Notes under the pieces: generated by a model
Told to the model about the DNA's origin: nothing
The model's input: the letters and a program-made list of their open reading frames with translations, nothing else
The model's database searches: none
DNA from: Lutimonas saemankumensis
Lineage (GTDB): Bacteria > Bacteroidota > Bacteroidia > Flavobacteriales > Flavobacteriaceae
DNA length: 64,000 bases
Direction of reading: 5' to 3'
Assembly: GCF_020171465.1 (NCBI RefSeq)
Contig: NZ_JAIUZR010000005.1
Span: 62,001 to 126,000 of the forward strand
Translations under genes and position numbers: made by a program
Shown: positions 8,003 through 17,663 of the stretch, piece by piece
How positions within the stretch are numbered: position 1 is the stretch's first letter
Layout: every line of letters begins with the position of its first letter

Positions 8003-9478
8003 ATGATCACAGGAGAATTAAAGTCGCAAGTTGATAAAATATGGGAAGCCTTTTGGACAGGAGGGATATCTAATCCACTATCTGTTATTGAGCAGTTTAC
8101 CTATTTACTTTTTATAAGAAGATTGGATGAGCGTCAATTGCTGGAGGAGAAAAAAGCAAATTTGGTTGGGATACCCATTAAAGATGAAATATTCACGTCA
8201 GCTCAAAAGGAATTGCGTTGGAGTTCATTTAAAAACAAAGATCCTGAGTCTATGTTTGAACTGTTTGTAAAGCCTATGGTGGATGATATGACAGTATTTG
8301 ATCATATGAAACAGGTGGGTCACTCTGCAGGCGTATTTGCTGATTTTATGAGTAAGGCTAATTTTATTATTGCTACGCCAAGACTACTGGATCAAGTGGT
8401 ACAACTTATTGATAAGATCAATATGGAAGATAGGGATACTAAAGGTGATCTCTATGAATATATGCTTTCTAAAATTGCATCCGCTGGTACCAATGGTCAG
8501 TTTAGAACACCCAGACATATTATCAGAATGATGGTCGATATGGCTAAGCCTAAAAAGGATGATATTATCTGTGATCCATCATCTGGTACAGCAGGTTTCT
8601 TGGTAACAGCAGGGGAATACTACAGAGATAATCATGAAGACTGGTTTTTAGATAAAGACTTTAGAGATCATTTTAATAATGAAATGTTTAATGGGGTAGA
8701 GATTGATGATACCATGATTAGAATTGGGGCTATGAACCTACAATTACATGGTATTGAAGGACCAAATTTGATTAAAAACAATGCCCTTAGTGAAAGTCTC
8801 GCAGATATCAGAGATCAATACACCTTGATACTGGCAAATCCACCTTTTAAAGGGGCATTAGATTATGATGCAGTTGAAGGCTCAATACTTAAAACCGTCA
8901 AGTCTAAAAAGACTGAATTGCTCTTTTTAGGATTGATGCTCAGGATGCTTAAAACAGGTGGGAGATGTGCAGTAATTGTGCCTGATGGGGTATTATTCGG
9001 AAGCTCTAAAGCCCATAAGCAAATTAGACAGGAAATCATTGAAAACCATAAACTAGATGCGGTTATTTCTATGCCAAGTGGGGTATTTAAACCTTATGCA
9101 GGAGTAAGTACAGCGGTGCTATTTTTTACCAAAACAGGTACTGGAGGTACTGATAAAGTTTGGTTCTATGACATGCAGGCTGATGGTTATAGTTTGGATG
9201 ATAAAAGAAATGAAATCAAAGAAAATGACATACCCGATATTCTTTCTAGATATCATAATATGGATGAGGAATCATCAAGAGCAAGAACTGACAAAAGTTT
9301 CTTAGTGCCTTTTGATGAGATCAAAGAAAATGATTGGGATTTATCCATCAATAGGTATAAAGAAATCGTCTATGAAGAAATAGAGTATGACCCGCCAAAA
9401 GTCATCATAGAGCAGATTGAAACTTTGGATAGAGAGAGAAATGAGGCATTGGAGGCTTTAAAAAAGATGTTGGGATGA
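8003..9478 (+). CDS. hsdM: Type I restriction-modification system, methyltransferase subunit
   Basis: 491 residues. HsdM uses AdoMet to methylate adenine N6 in the target chosen by HsdS, and forms M2S (modification) and R2M2S (restriction) complexes. The HsdM N-terminal helical domain (about 1-130) is followed by the N6-methyltransferase domain with GQFRTP (165-170), AdoMet-binding DPSSGTAGFL (191-200) and catalytic NPPF (279-282). Length is normal. It overlaps hsdS by 4 bases (ATGA), a sign of translational coupling, and starts the operon hsdM-hsdS-unknown-hsdR. Confidence 0.96.
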   Translation: MITGELKSQVDKIWEAFWTGGISNPLSVIEQFTYLLFIRRLDERQLLEEKKANLVGIPIKDEIFTSAQKELRWSSFKNKDPESMFELFVKPMVDDMTVFDHMKQVGHSAGVFADFMSKANFIIATPRLLDQVVQLIDKINMEDRDTKGDLYEYMLSKIASAGTNGQFRTPRHIIRMMVDMAKPKKDDIICDPSSGTAGFLVTAGEYYRDNHEDWFLDKDFRDHFNNEMFNGVEIDDTMIRIGAMNLQLHGIEGPNLIKNNALSESLADIRDQYTLILANPPFKGALDYDAVEGSILKTVKSKKTELLFLGLMLRMLKTGGRCAVIVPDGVLFGSSKAHKQIRQEIIENHKLDAVISMPSGVFKPYAGVSTAVLFFTKTGTGGTDKVWFYDMQADGYSLDDKRNEIKENDIPDILSRYHNMDEESSRARTDKSFLVPFDEIKENDWDLSINRYKEIVYEEIEYDPPKVIIEQIETLDRERNEALEALKKMLG

Positions 9479-10680
9479 AGTGGGATACTGAATTAGAAAA
9501 AATTGGAGCAAAAACTAAGTATCCTATTGGGGATGGTGATCATGGATCTATTAAACCTCAAGTGTACCAAGATAATGGTATTCCTTATATTAGGGTTGCA
9601 GATATTTCTAGAGAAGGTTACATAGATAAATCAAAGATGGTCTATATTCCAGAGGAAGTAAATGAAGCTAATCCTAAAAGTTTTTTATATCCAGGTGATA
9701 TTGTAATATCCAAGACAGGAGCAACAATTGGCAAAGTTGCAATCATTCCAGATGATATCAAGTTAGCTAATACAACTGCATCAATAGGTAAAGTATCACT
9801 TGATTTTGACCTTGCTAACGCAAGGTTTGTTTTATGGTGCATGAAATCTCAACACTTTCAATCTCAAATGTGGAGAGTTAGTCATAAATCAGCACAACCA
9901 GGTTTTAATGTGAAGGACTTGAAAAAGTTTAAAATCCCCCTCCCTCCCTTAGACCAACAAAAAAAGATAGCTGCTATTTTAGATGCTGCAGATGCGTATA
10001 GACAAAAAACTAAAGCACTGATTAAGAAATATGATGAGCTTACCCAAAGTTTGTTTCTTGATATGTTTGGGGATCCTGTGACTAATCCTAAAGGATATAA
10101 GATTGTGACTCTAGGTGAAGTAACCTCAAAAATTACAGATGGGGTGCATTTTAAACCTGATTATAAAGAAAGTGGTGTAGAGTTTATATCTGTTAAGGAT
10201 ATTACCACAGGGGTATTAAAATTTGATAATTGTAAATTCATATCCAAAGAGGACCATGACAAGTATTATAAAAGATGCAATCCTGAATACTTAGATATTT
10301 TATATACTAAAGTAGGTGCTACTTACGGAAGACCAGCCATAGTGAATGTTAAAAGAGAATTTAGTCTTTACGTTAGTGCAGCATTGATAAAACCTATCAA
10401 AGAAATAATAAACCCATACTATTTAAAAGATGCAATGGCGAATCCAGCTATTAAACGTCAAGCAGATAGATCAATAAAAGGGATTGGTGTTCCTGATTTA
10501 CATTTAAATATGATACGAAAGTTTTTAATTCCACTTCCTTCAATGCAGGAACAAAACCAATTTGCTGAAAGAGTTAAGGTTATAGAAGCTCAAAAAGGTC
10601 AAGCACAAGACAGTTTAGCCCAAGCAGAAAATTTATTTAACAGCCTTTTACAAAGGGCATTTAAAGGGGAGCTGGTATGA
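9475..10680 (+). CDS. hsdS: Type I restriction-modification system, specificity subunit
   Basis: 401 residues with the two-fold layout of HsdS. The first target-recognition domain (about 1-150) ends in FKIPLPPLDQQKKIAAILD and a helical spacer (about 160-195). The second domain (about 200-350) ends in FLIPLPSMQEQNQFAERV and a second helical spacer ending FKGELV. Each domain reads half of a bipartite site, which cannot be inferred here. The gene overlaps hsdM (ATGA) and the next gene (ATGA, 10677-10680). No inverted repeats or extra hsdS fragments that would mark a shuffling locus were noticed. Confidence 0.95.
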   Translation: MKWDTELEKIGAKTKYPIGDGDHGSIKPQVYQDNGIPYIRVADISREGYIDKSKMVYIPEEVNEANPKSFLYPGDIVISKTGATIGKVAIIPDDIKLANTTASIGKVSLDFDLANARFVLWCMKSQHFQSQMWRVSHKSAQPGFNVKDLKKFKIPLPPLDQQKKIAAILDAADAYRQKTKALIKKYDELTQSLFLDMFGDPVTNPKGYKIVTLGEVTSKITDGVHFKPDYKESGVEFISVKDITTGVLKFDNCKFISKEDHDKYYKRCNPEYLDILYTKVGATYGRPAIVNVKREFSLYVSAALIKPIKEIINPYYLKDAMANPAIKRQADRSIKGIGVPDLHLNMIRKFLIPLPSMQEQNQFAERVKVIEAQKGQAQDSLAQAENLFNSLLQRAFKGELV

Positions 10681-11255
10681 GGTTAATATTGCCGATTCTT
10701 ACAAATAATCGATCAGGTAGTTTATCTGATTTTATTTCTTTTTGGAGCAATATTTATTCTTACGATGATTCTGAAAAATATGAGTTCATTCACAATGATA
10801 TTCTATCAAAATCAGACCTAACTCAATTATATGAATGGAAAAATGGGATGAAACTCAGTGTTTCCAAGACCAATAGTTTGAAATCTAAGATTATAAAAAA
10901 ATTGGATATTATTAATAGTCTTAAAGCTGAAGAAAACATTGATATTGATGAATTTTTGAAAGAGTTTAAGAATGTATCAGTAGTCTGGAAGATATTTCTG
11001 TTGCATATTATTAATCCAAAAATCTATCCCATATATGATCAACATATTCATAGGGCTTTTAGGTTTATAAATAATCAATCTACTGAAGGGATAAATGCAA
11101 GTATAAATGAGAAAGATAAATTAAATTTTTACTTTGTAGAATATTTACCGTTTGTTACTAGGACAGGAGAAACAGATCTTAAGAAAATGGATGAAGCCTT
11201 TTTTGCCTTTGGTCAATTTATCAACATTGGGAATCAAAAAATATTAGCAGAATAA
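10677..11255 (+). CDS. Unknown protein inside the hsd operon
   Basis: 192 residues, cytosolic, no signal or membrane segment. It overlaps hsdS by 4 bases (ATGA) and ends 3 bases before hsdR, so it is made with the restriction system. The segment SVVWKIFLLHIINPKIYPI followed by YDQHIHRAF (about 102-129) resembles the helix-hairpin-helix region of DNA glycosylase-like folds, but the catalytic Lys/Asp pattern was not identified and the likeness is only by eye. It may be a regulator, an anti-restriction control protein or a DNA-binding accessory. The name cannot go further than hypothetical. Confidence 0.7.
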   Translation: MRLILPILTNNRSGSLSDFISFWSNIYSYDDSEKYEFIHNDILSKSDLTQLYEWKNGMKLSVSKTNSLKSKIIKKLDIINSLKAEENIDIDEFLKEFKNVSVVWKIFLLHIINPKIYPIYDQHIHRAFRFINNQSTEGINASINEKDKLNFYFVEYLPFVTRTGETDLKKMDEAFFAFGQFINIGNQKILAE

Positions 11256-11258
11256 AGA

Positions 11259-14200
11259 ATGTCCAACTTCCAATTCCTACATAAAGAATTCCCTGCACTC
11301 TATAAAGAAGCTAAAGAGGCAGAACAGCTTACTTTAACCTCTCCTAAGGCATGTGCTATGATTGCCAGAAGTGCTTTGGAAAAGGCAGTTCAATGGCTTT
11401 ATCAGAATGATGTAGAATTGGAATTTCCTTATGATACTAAACTATCGAGTTTAATTCATGAGCAGTGTTTTAGGGAAATCATTAAACCCTCCATGTTTAG
11501 GGAGATAAACCTGATTAGACTCACAGGAAATAATGCAGCGCATGGTAAGTCTATCACCCATGACCAATCTATAGCTAGCATCAAAAACCTCTTTAGATTT
11601 TTAAGTTTTTTAGGGATTTATTATAGTGAACAGGAAGTAGATATTCCTTCTTTTACTATGGGTCTTATTCCTGATGGCAATGAGCAAAAGGAAACTTTAA
11701 AAGCCTTGCAGGAACTCGAAGCTCAATTAGAATACAGAAGGGGAAAAGACAGAGAGGAAAGGGCTAAAATTGAGGCTCAGGCTGAAAAAATTGAACAGTT
11801 GCAACAGCAGCTTGAGACGCAACAAAAAGAGACTACAAAGAGAAGGTTAGAGAGGGAAAAAGTTAAAGACCCAGATAAGACCATCCCAATTCTGATTCCT
11901 GAGTCAGTTACCAGAAAACTCTATATAGATGTTTTATTAAAAGATGCTGGGTGGGATAAGCTTGAACAGGATAGAGAAATAGAATATGAAGTCACAGGTA
12001 TGCCACTTTCTACTAATCCTTCAGGAATTGGTTATGTGGATTATGTGCTTTGGGGAAAAGATGGAAAACCCCTGGCAGCTATAGAGGCTAAAAAAACAAT
12101 GGCAGATGCGAGAAAGGGAAGACATCAGGCAGAACTATATGCTGACTGTTTAGAGCAGATGCATGGGCAGCGCCCTGTTATTTTTTATACCAATGGTTTT
12201 GAAACCCATATATGGGATGATACTTTTTATGTGGATAGAGAAATTCAGGGGTTTTACTCACTTGATGAATTACAACTGCTGATTGATAGGAGAACTACCA
12301 GAAAGGACCTTAGAAACTTTAAAGTAGATACTGAAATAGCTGGTAGAGATTATCAACTTGAGGCTATTAAAAGAATAGCTGAAAATCTTATTGTTGATAA
12401 TAAAAAGGGTGAGCTCAGAGGAGCCAGAAGAGAAAGCCTTCTTGTGATGGCAACAGGATCTGGGAAAACAAGAACAGCTGCTGCCATTGTAGATATGCTT
12501 ACCAAATGCAACTGGGCAAAAAGAGTTCTTTTTCTAGCTGATAGAAATGCACTGGTTACCCAGGCAAAAAATGCCTTTAGTGAACACCTGCCAGAGTTAT
12601 CCTCAATAGACCTTACTAAAGAAAAAGAAGACAATAGCACAAGACTTGTGTTTTCTACCTATCCAACTATCATTAACAAGATTGATAAAGTTAAAACAGA
12701 TGATAAGAGGTTTTATGGGGTAGGTCATTTTGATCTTATCATCATTGATGAGGCACATAGAAGTGTGTATCAGAAATACAGAGCTATATTTGAGTATTTT
12801 GATGCCATGCTTATAGGACTCACAGCTACTCCTAAAAAAGATATTGACAGAAACACCTATACACTATTTGGTATTGAAGATGATAATCCCACCTTTGCCT
12901 ATGAGCTTACTACAGCTGTTGAGCAGGGCTATTTAGTGCCACCCAAATCAATCAGTGTCCCCTTAAAATTTCAGCGTGAGGGAATCAAGTATGCTGAACT
13001 CTCAGAGAGAGAAAAAGAGGAATATGAAGAGAAGTTTGGTGATCCGTCTAATGAAGAAGCTCCTGATACCATAGGCAGCGCAGCACTCAATAAATGGCTT
13101 TTTAATACAGATACAGTAGATAAAGTATTGGAGCATTTGATGAATGATGGAATTAAAGTAAGTGGAGGGGATAAGCTGGGTAAAACCATCATTTTTGCAA
13201 AGAATCATAATCATGCTGTATTTATAGAAGAGAGATTCAACAAAAACTATCCAGAGTATTCAGGTAAGTTTTTACGGGTCATTGATAATTATGAGACCAA
13301 GGCACAGGATTTATTAGAAAAATTTACAGATCCATATGCTGAACAGGAACCTCAAATTGCTGTTTCTGTTGATATGATGGACACAGGTGTAGATGCTCCT
13401 AGAGTGGTGAATCTGGTATTTTTTAAAATGGTAAAAAGTCCAACAAAGTTTTGGCAGATGATTGGAAGAGGAACCAGATTATGTCCTGATTTATTTGGTC
13501 CTTCAGATGATAAAAAAGAATTTCTAATATTTGACTACTGTCAGAATTTTGAGTTTTTTGATGAGTTTCCTGATGGTGTGAATACCAAGCAAACCAAACC
13601 ACTTTTACAACAGATATTTGAAGCTAAATTAAAAGTATCACAACTCATAACCCATCTATCAGACAAGACACCTTCAGAGGCTGAGATTAGAGATACCTAT
13701 CTCACAGAACTACATAAAATAGTACTCAATCTGGATGAGAATAGATTTGTTGTTAGGAAGGAGCTTAGGTATGTCAAAGAATACAGTAATAAGAGTAAAT
13801 GGCTGATTTTATCTAAGGGAGATATACAAGAGATAAATACACATTTATCACATCTGCAACCAGCAGCTAAAGAAGATGATGAACTGGCTAGAAGATTTGA
13901 CATGTTGATTCTGATTTATCAGATGGTACTACTAATAGGTACAGCTGATACTGGGAAATATGTAAATAAGATCTTTAGGACAGCTGCCGCATTACAAAAG
14001 AAAGACAATATCCCGCAGGTATCTATCCATCTGCCACTAATTAGAGAAGTGCAGACTGAAAGGTATTGGAAAACCATTGATGTCAAAAAACTGGATGAAT
14101 TAAGAGTTGCTCTAAGAGAACTAATTAAGTATCTGGATAAAAAACCACAAGAGTCTGTATACACCCATTTTGAAGATGATTTAGACTATGATGGAATTGT

Positions 14201-14708
14201 ATCTAGAGAACCAGTAGGCACTTCCTATGTAAGTTTGAAATCTTATAAAGACAGGGTTGAAAGTTATATCAGAAAGAATAAAAATCATTTGACTATTACC
14301 AAACTATCCAATAATGTTCCTATCACCAAAGATGAGTTGGATGAATTGGAAAAAATGCTGTTTACAGAGAGTGTTGCAGGAACGAAAGAGCAGTTTGTAA
14401 AGCAGTATGGAGATAAACCCTTAGGTGCTTTTATAAGAAGCATTACAGGGCTTGAAAGAGATGCACTAAACAAAGCATTTGCAGAATTTTTACAGGTTGG
14501 AAACCTTAAGGCAGATCAAATGACATTTATCAAAAAAATCATTGATTACTTATCTAAAAATGGAACTATTGATAAAGGAATGCTTTTTGAATCTCCTTTT
14601 ACAGATCTAAATGACCAGGGTCTTACTGGAGTCTTTGATAATGATTCTCAGGTTATACAAATTGTTAAGATAATTGACCTTATCAATCATAATGCTGAAG
14701 TGGCATAG
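11259..14708 (+). CDS. hsdR: Type I restriction endonuclease subunit with N-terminal DUF4145
   Basis: 1149 residues. HsdR moves DNA with ATP and cuts unmodified DNA when bound to M2S. Domain order: DUF4145-like region (about 15-120, ending RLTGNNAAHGK), charged coiled coil (about 140-200), PD-(D/E)xK nuclease (D261, E276-x-K278 in AAIEAKKT), helicase motor with Walker A ATGSGKT (398-404), DEAH (497-500), LTATPK and the motif VI segment GRGTRL, then the C-terminal coupling domain. All catalytic parts look intact. It ends the operon; 360 bases without a gene follow. Confidence 0.95.
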   Translation: MSNFQFLHKEFPALYKEAKEAEQLTLTSPKACAMIARSALEKAVQWLYQNDVELEFPYDTKLSSLIHEQCFREIIKPSMFREINLIRLTGNNAAHGKSITHDQSIASIKNLFRFLSFLGIYYSEQEVDIPSFTMGLIPDGNEQKETLKALQELEAQLEYRRGKDREERAKIEAQAEKIEQLQQQLETQQKETTKRRLEREKVKDPDKTIPILIPESVTRKLYIDVLLKDAGWDKLEQDREIEYEVTGMPLSTNPSGIGYVDYVLWGKDGKPLAAIEAKKTMADARKGRHQAELYADCLEQMHGQRPVIFYTNGFETHIWDDTFYVDREIQGFYSLDELQLLIDRRTTRKDLRNFKVDTEIAGRDYQLEAIKRIAENLIVDNKKGELRGARRESLLVMATGSGKTRTAAAIVDMLTKCNWAKRVLFLADRNALVTQAKNAFSEHLPELSSIDLTKEKEDNSTRLVFSTYPTIINKIDKVKTDDKRFYGVGHFDLIIIDEAHRSVYQKYRAIFEYFDAMLIGLTATPKKDIDRNTYTLFGIEDDNPTFAYELTTAVEQGYLVPPKSISVPLKFQREGIKYAELSEREKEEYEEKFGDPSNEEAPDTIGSAALNKWLFNTDTVDKVLEHLMNDGIKVSGGDKLGKTIIFAKNHNHAVFIEERFNKNYPEYSGKFLRVIDNYETKAQDLLEKFTDPYAEQEPQIAVSVDMMDTGVDAPRVVNLVFFKMVKSPTKFWQMIGRGTRLCPDLFGPSDDKKEFLIFDYCQNFEFFDEFPDGVNTKQTKPLLQQIFEAKLKVSQLITHLSDKTPSEAEIRDTYLTELHKIVLNLDENRFVVRKELRYVKEYSNKSKWLILSKGDIQEINTHLSHLQPAAKEDDELARRFDMLILIYQMVLLIGTADTGKYVNKIFRTAAALQKKDNIPQVSIHLPLIREVQTERYWKTIDVKKLDELRVALRELIKYLDKKPQESVYTHFEDDLDYDGIVSREPVGTSYVSLKSYKDRVESYIRKNKNHLTITKLSNNVPITKDELDELEKMLFTESVAGTKEQFVKQYGDKPLGAFIRSITGLERDALNKAFAEFLQVGNLKADQMTFIKKIIDYLSKNGTIDKGMLFESPFTDLNDQGLTGVFDNDSQVIQIVKIIDLINHNAEVA

Positions 14709-15068
14709 CCAATAAGTTTTTTCTCATCCCAATTCATCAAAGAAATAATATCACATAAAGATCTTGTTTATATTCATTGCCTTTTTTATGGATAGGGATA
14801 GGAAAGGAATTGGCAAGAAATAATCTATGAAATCCAAACAATATTTTTGATATTTAATCGTTATTCTTAAAATGAGTTTACTCATTTTAAGACTCCCCAT
14901 TCTTAACAGAAGTCTTTCCCAAAAATTCAACCCTAATTTATAATTGAATAATAGTATTGGAATATTTTTCTTCCAAAATCCCTCTAAAACTATTGTTTTA
15001 TGCCATAAAAAAAGGCATTATCATGAAGTTGGAGCAAATAGTGGAAATGTAAAAACTAAAAAGTATTC
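14709..15068. other. Gene-free stretch between hsdR and the helicase-like gene
   Basis: 360 AT-rich bases. It holds the 12-bp-arm palindrome listed at 14865-14892 and a weaker ATGCC/GGCAT hairpin around 15000-15018 just before the next gene. No reading frame of interest or clear terminator for hsdR was found. Confidence 0.5.
14865..14892. repeat. Perfect palindrome (12-bp arms, 4-base spacer)
   Basis: TCTTAAAATGAG at 14865-14876 is the exact reverse complement of CTCATTTTAAGA at 14881-14892. It lacks the T run of a terminator and lies 177 bases before the helicase-like gene. An operator, or a site used in replication of the island, are the likely readings. Confidence 0.6.
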
Positions 15069-16937
15069 ATGAAAGAAAATATTAACTTAAATAACAGTAA
15101 AAAAGATTCTTATATAAATGAACAAATAGTGACAAACGAACGGGTAATAAACGCCCAGAATAAAAGGTATTTGTCAGAATTTATGGATGACTTGCCAGAA
15201 AATGTGATGTTAAATAAAGTTACAACTGGTTGTGGCATGACCACCGTAGCATTATCCAATAATAGAAAGTATGTTATTGCGGTGCCTTTTGTAGCTTTAA
15301 TTCAAAACAAGCTAGAACACTGTAAGTATAATAATATCAATGCATTAGGAGTGTACGGAAACAGTAACAGTTACGATGAAATAATAGAGTTTAAAGGAGA
15401 TAAAATAATAACAACATATGACTCTTTGGGAAAAGTAACGAAGGCTTTGGAAGAGAGGAAAGACATAATGCATTGGAAAATACTTATTGATGAAGCTCAT
15501 AAATTAGTGGACAGTGCATCTTTTAGAACTGAGGCAGTACAGACTGTACTTGATTCTTACAATAAATATGGCTCATATGTATTCGGAACAGCTACCCCCA
15601 TTGATGATAGATATCAACTACCACAGTTAAGGAATATCCCAAAAGAAAAAATTAATTGGGGAAACCTTACGCCAGTTAATGTAAATTTCTGTAGATATGA
15701 TCAAAATATATATGATGTGGCAACTGTTATAGTTACCAAATTTCTTGATGGACGGGAAAAAGGAAATGCACATATCTTTATAAACTCCGTAAAGGGAATT
15801 ATTTCAATAATAAATAAACTTAAAAGCTCGGGGAATAGTAATCCCAATCAAATTAGAATTGTATGTGCAGATAACAATTATAATAATGATTCAGTTAGCA
15901 AAGGTTTAAATGGAGAATATAAAGTAGAAAGTATAAATAGTCATGTCAAAAAGATTAACTTTTACACTGCAACAGCATTTGAGGGTTGTGACATTTACGA
16001 TGAAGATGGTAAAACCATTATCCTTACGGATGGATCCAAAGATCATACGAAAATTGATATAATTACAGTATTACCCCAAATTATAGGTCGAATTAGAAAT
16101 ACAAAATATAAAAATACAGTTAGGCTATATTACAACAAATCACCTTTCTTTAGTGATATAACTGAAAATGAATATGAGCGTAGCGTAAAGTCAAAGATAC
16201 AGGAGGCTGAAGACATAGTTAAAAAATATCATGAGGGAAGTGATATGGAAAAGGAAATGATTTTTGAATATGCCTCCAAAAGTAGTTACCTAAGAGTAAA
16301 TGCTGATAATATTTGTGTTAATGAATTAGCACTGTATAATGAAATGCATAATTTTTCTACCCTGAACAAAACCTTTTATGTATCTAATAATGGAAAATCA
16401 AAAATTATAAGGGATGGTATTAAAACAATTAACACTATTGATTACGTATATATTGAGGATGATAAAGTTGAAATCAAGGGTATTAATAAAAAAATAGTAG
16501 GAAAAAGAGTAGCATTTAAAGATGAATGTGAAGACTATTTCAGATTAATGGAAAATCCACCAAGCTTTCCAAAAGTTTATAAAGACAAATTCGATAAAGT
16601 CATTCAAAATGGGTTTGAAATACTTGGTGAAGATAAAATGAGGGCTTTAAAGCTAAGAAAAAAGGATATTTCAAATGAATTAATTAAGGTAGATAAACTC
16701 AAATCTTCTACTGACAAAATAGTAGAACTTTTAAATCTAACAAATGGTAAATTCTACAGTAATCAATCTTTAAAAAAAGAAATTCAAAAAGTATATGATG
16801 TGTTAGAAATAATATCAACAGCTAAAGCAGTTGATGTCGAAAAGTGGTATGATGTTAAAAAAAGCAAACATCAAAATTCATTAGGTTACACAATTATAAA
16901 CTGTAAATTTCAAAAACCCTTACAAATAATGAAATAA
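15069..16937 (+). CDS. Superfamily-2 helicase-like protein with lysine-less Walker A
   Basis: 622 residues. The first ~350 residues have the order of SF2 helicase motifs: TTGCGMTT (52-59) where Walker A is expected, DEAH (141-144), GTATP (173-177) and QIIGRIRN (337-344). The Walker A lysine is replaced by methionine (GCGMT instead of GxGKT), which would normally cripple ATP hydrolysis. The last ~270 residues match no family I recognise. It is the first gene of the island's DNA-metabolism block (unknown protein, RecA-like ATPase, DUF3871 protein downstream), suggesting a part in replication, recombination or maintenance. Codon use is very AT-rich. Confidence 0.75.
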   Translation: MKENINLNNSKKDSYINEQIVTNERVINAQNKRYLSEFMDDLPENVMLNKVTTGCGMTTVALSNNRKYVIAVPFVALIQNKLEHCKYNNINALGVYGNSNSYDEIIEFKGDKIITTYDSLGKVTKALEERKDIMHWKILIDEAHKLVDSASFRTEAVQTVLDSYNKYGSYVFGTATPIDDRYQLPQLRNIPKEKINWGNLTPVNVNFCRYDQNIYDVATVIVTKFLDGREKGNAHIFINSVKGIISIINKLKSSGNSNPNQIRIVCADNNYNNDSVSKGLNGEYKVESINSHVKKINFYTATAFEGCDIYDEDGKTIILTDGSKDHTKIDIITVLPQIIGRIRNTKYKNTVRLYYNKSPFFSDITENEYERSVKSKIQEAEDIVKKYHEGSDMEKEMIFEYASKSSYLRVNADNICVNELALYNEMHNFSTLNKTFYVSNNGKSKIIRDGIKTINTIDYVYIEDDKVEIKGINKKIVGKRVAFKDECEDYFRLMENPPSFPKVYKDKFDKVIQNGFEILGEDKMRALKLRKKDISNELIKVDKLKSSTDKIVELLNLTNGKFYSNQSLKKEIQKVYDVLEIISTAKAVDVEKWYDVKKSKHQNSLGYTIINCKFQKPLQIMK

Positions 16938-17097
16938 AATTTTTTAAAAATTTTTTTCAAGCCCAGAATAACCCTTAGAATGTCCCCCACGCTGCTTTGC
17001 AATTGGGAGATTGGGGTAGTCCTTTTTCCTAGTGAAATGCCATACTCAGTTGGCAGAAAAACATACCTGGAATAAATCTGGGATTAAAACATTTATT

Positions 17098-17571
17098 ATG
17101 AAATCATTATTAAACACACAGAAAGTTGTAGCTCATCCTGAAACTGGTGAGGTAATTACTTATTTTTCTAAAATGGATTCGGAAGGGGTAGAAAAGAATT
17201 ATGGTAAAGTTAGAATTGATGAAGAAGTGTTAACACTTACAAATGGCTACTTATCTCCAAAAAGGCGAACTGCTTTTATCACATTAGATGATGCTGCTTT
17301 GAGGATTCTAAGTCCTTACATTAAAGAAGGTCAGCCATATCCTATGGAAGGAAAAATTATCATCACTGAGTCACTTGAACCACAGTATGAAGGACAGGAT
17401 CCTAAGTTAAATCCAAGTACCGGTAAGTATATCACTTCCGATGGTTTTTATATCTATAGAAGTACTGAATTTACAACCAACCTTGATGCCAAGGATAAGC
17501 TTATTCAGTATAATTCTAATATCATTCAAGAGAAAGAATTAGAGGTTATTGAACAAGATTTGGTGATATAA
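17098..17571 (+). CDS. Unknown cytosolic protein of the island
   Basis: 157 residues from the ATG at 17098 (MKSLLNTQKVV). An earlier in-frame ATG at 17032 would add 22 residues of unlike character and is judged less likely. No membrane segment, signal or known motif; the middle (GYLSPKRRTAFITLDDAAL) and the tail of acidic residues are its only marked features. A hairpin terminator follows at 17593, so it may be a separate, strongly expressed unit. It sits between the helicase-like and RecA-like genes. Small size and position would fit a DNA-binding accessory, but nothing proves this. Confidence 0.6.
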   Translation: MKSLLNTQKVVAHPETGEVITYFSKMDSEGVEKNYGKVRIDEEVLTLTNGYLSPKRRTAFITLDDAALRILSPYIKEGQPYPMEGKIIITESLEPQYEGQDPKLNPSTGKYITSDGFYIYRSTEFTTNLDAKDKLIQYNSNIIQEKELEVIEQDLVI

Positions 17572-17592
17572 TATTTACTCATCTTCTGAGCT

Positions 17593-17630
17593 AAAGGACT
17601 TATACTAATATAGTATTGGTCCTTTTTTTT
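17593..17630 (+). terminator. Terminator after the 157-residue protein gene
   Basis: AAAGGAC (17593-17599) pairs with GTCCTTT (17619-17625), with an inner TACTA/TAGTA stem, followed by a run of eight T. It starts 22 bases after the stop. Confidence 0.8.
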
Positions 17631-17663
17631 ATGCCTTTTAAATAACATTAAATACAATACATT

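Noticed and set aside
9475-10680. Phase-variable hsdS shuffling locus
   Set aside because: No inverted repeats, second hsdS or recombinase next to the operon; the only recombinase lies at the island edge.
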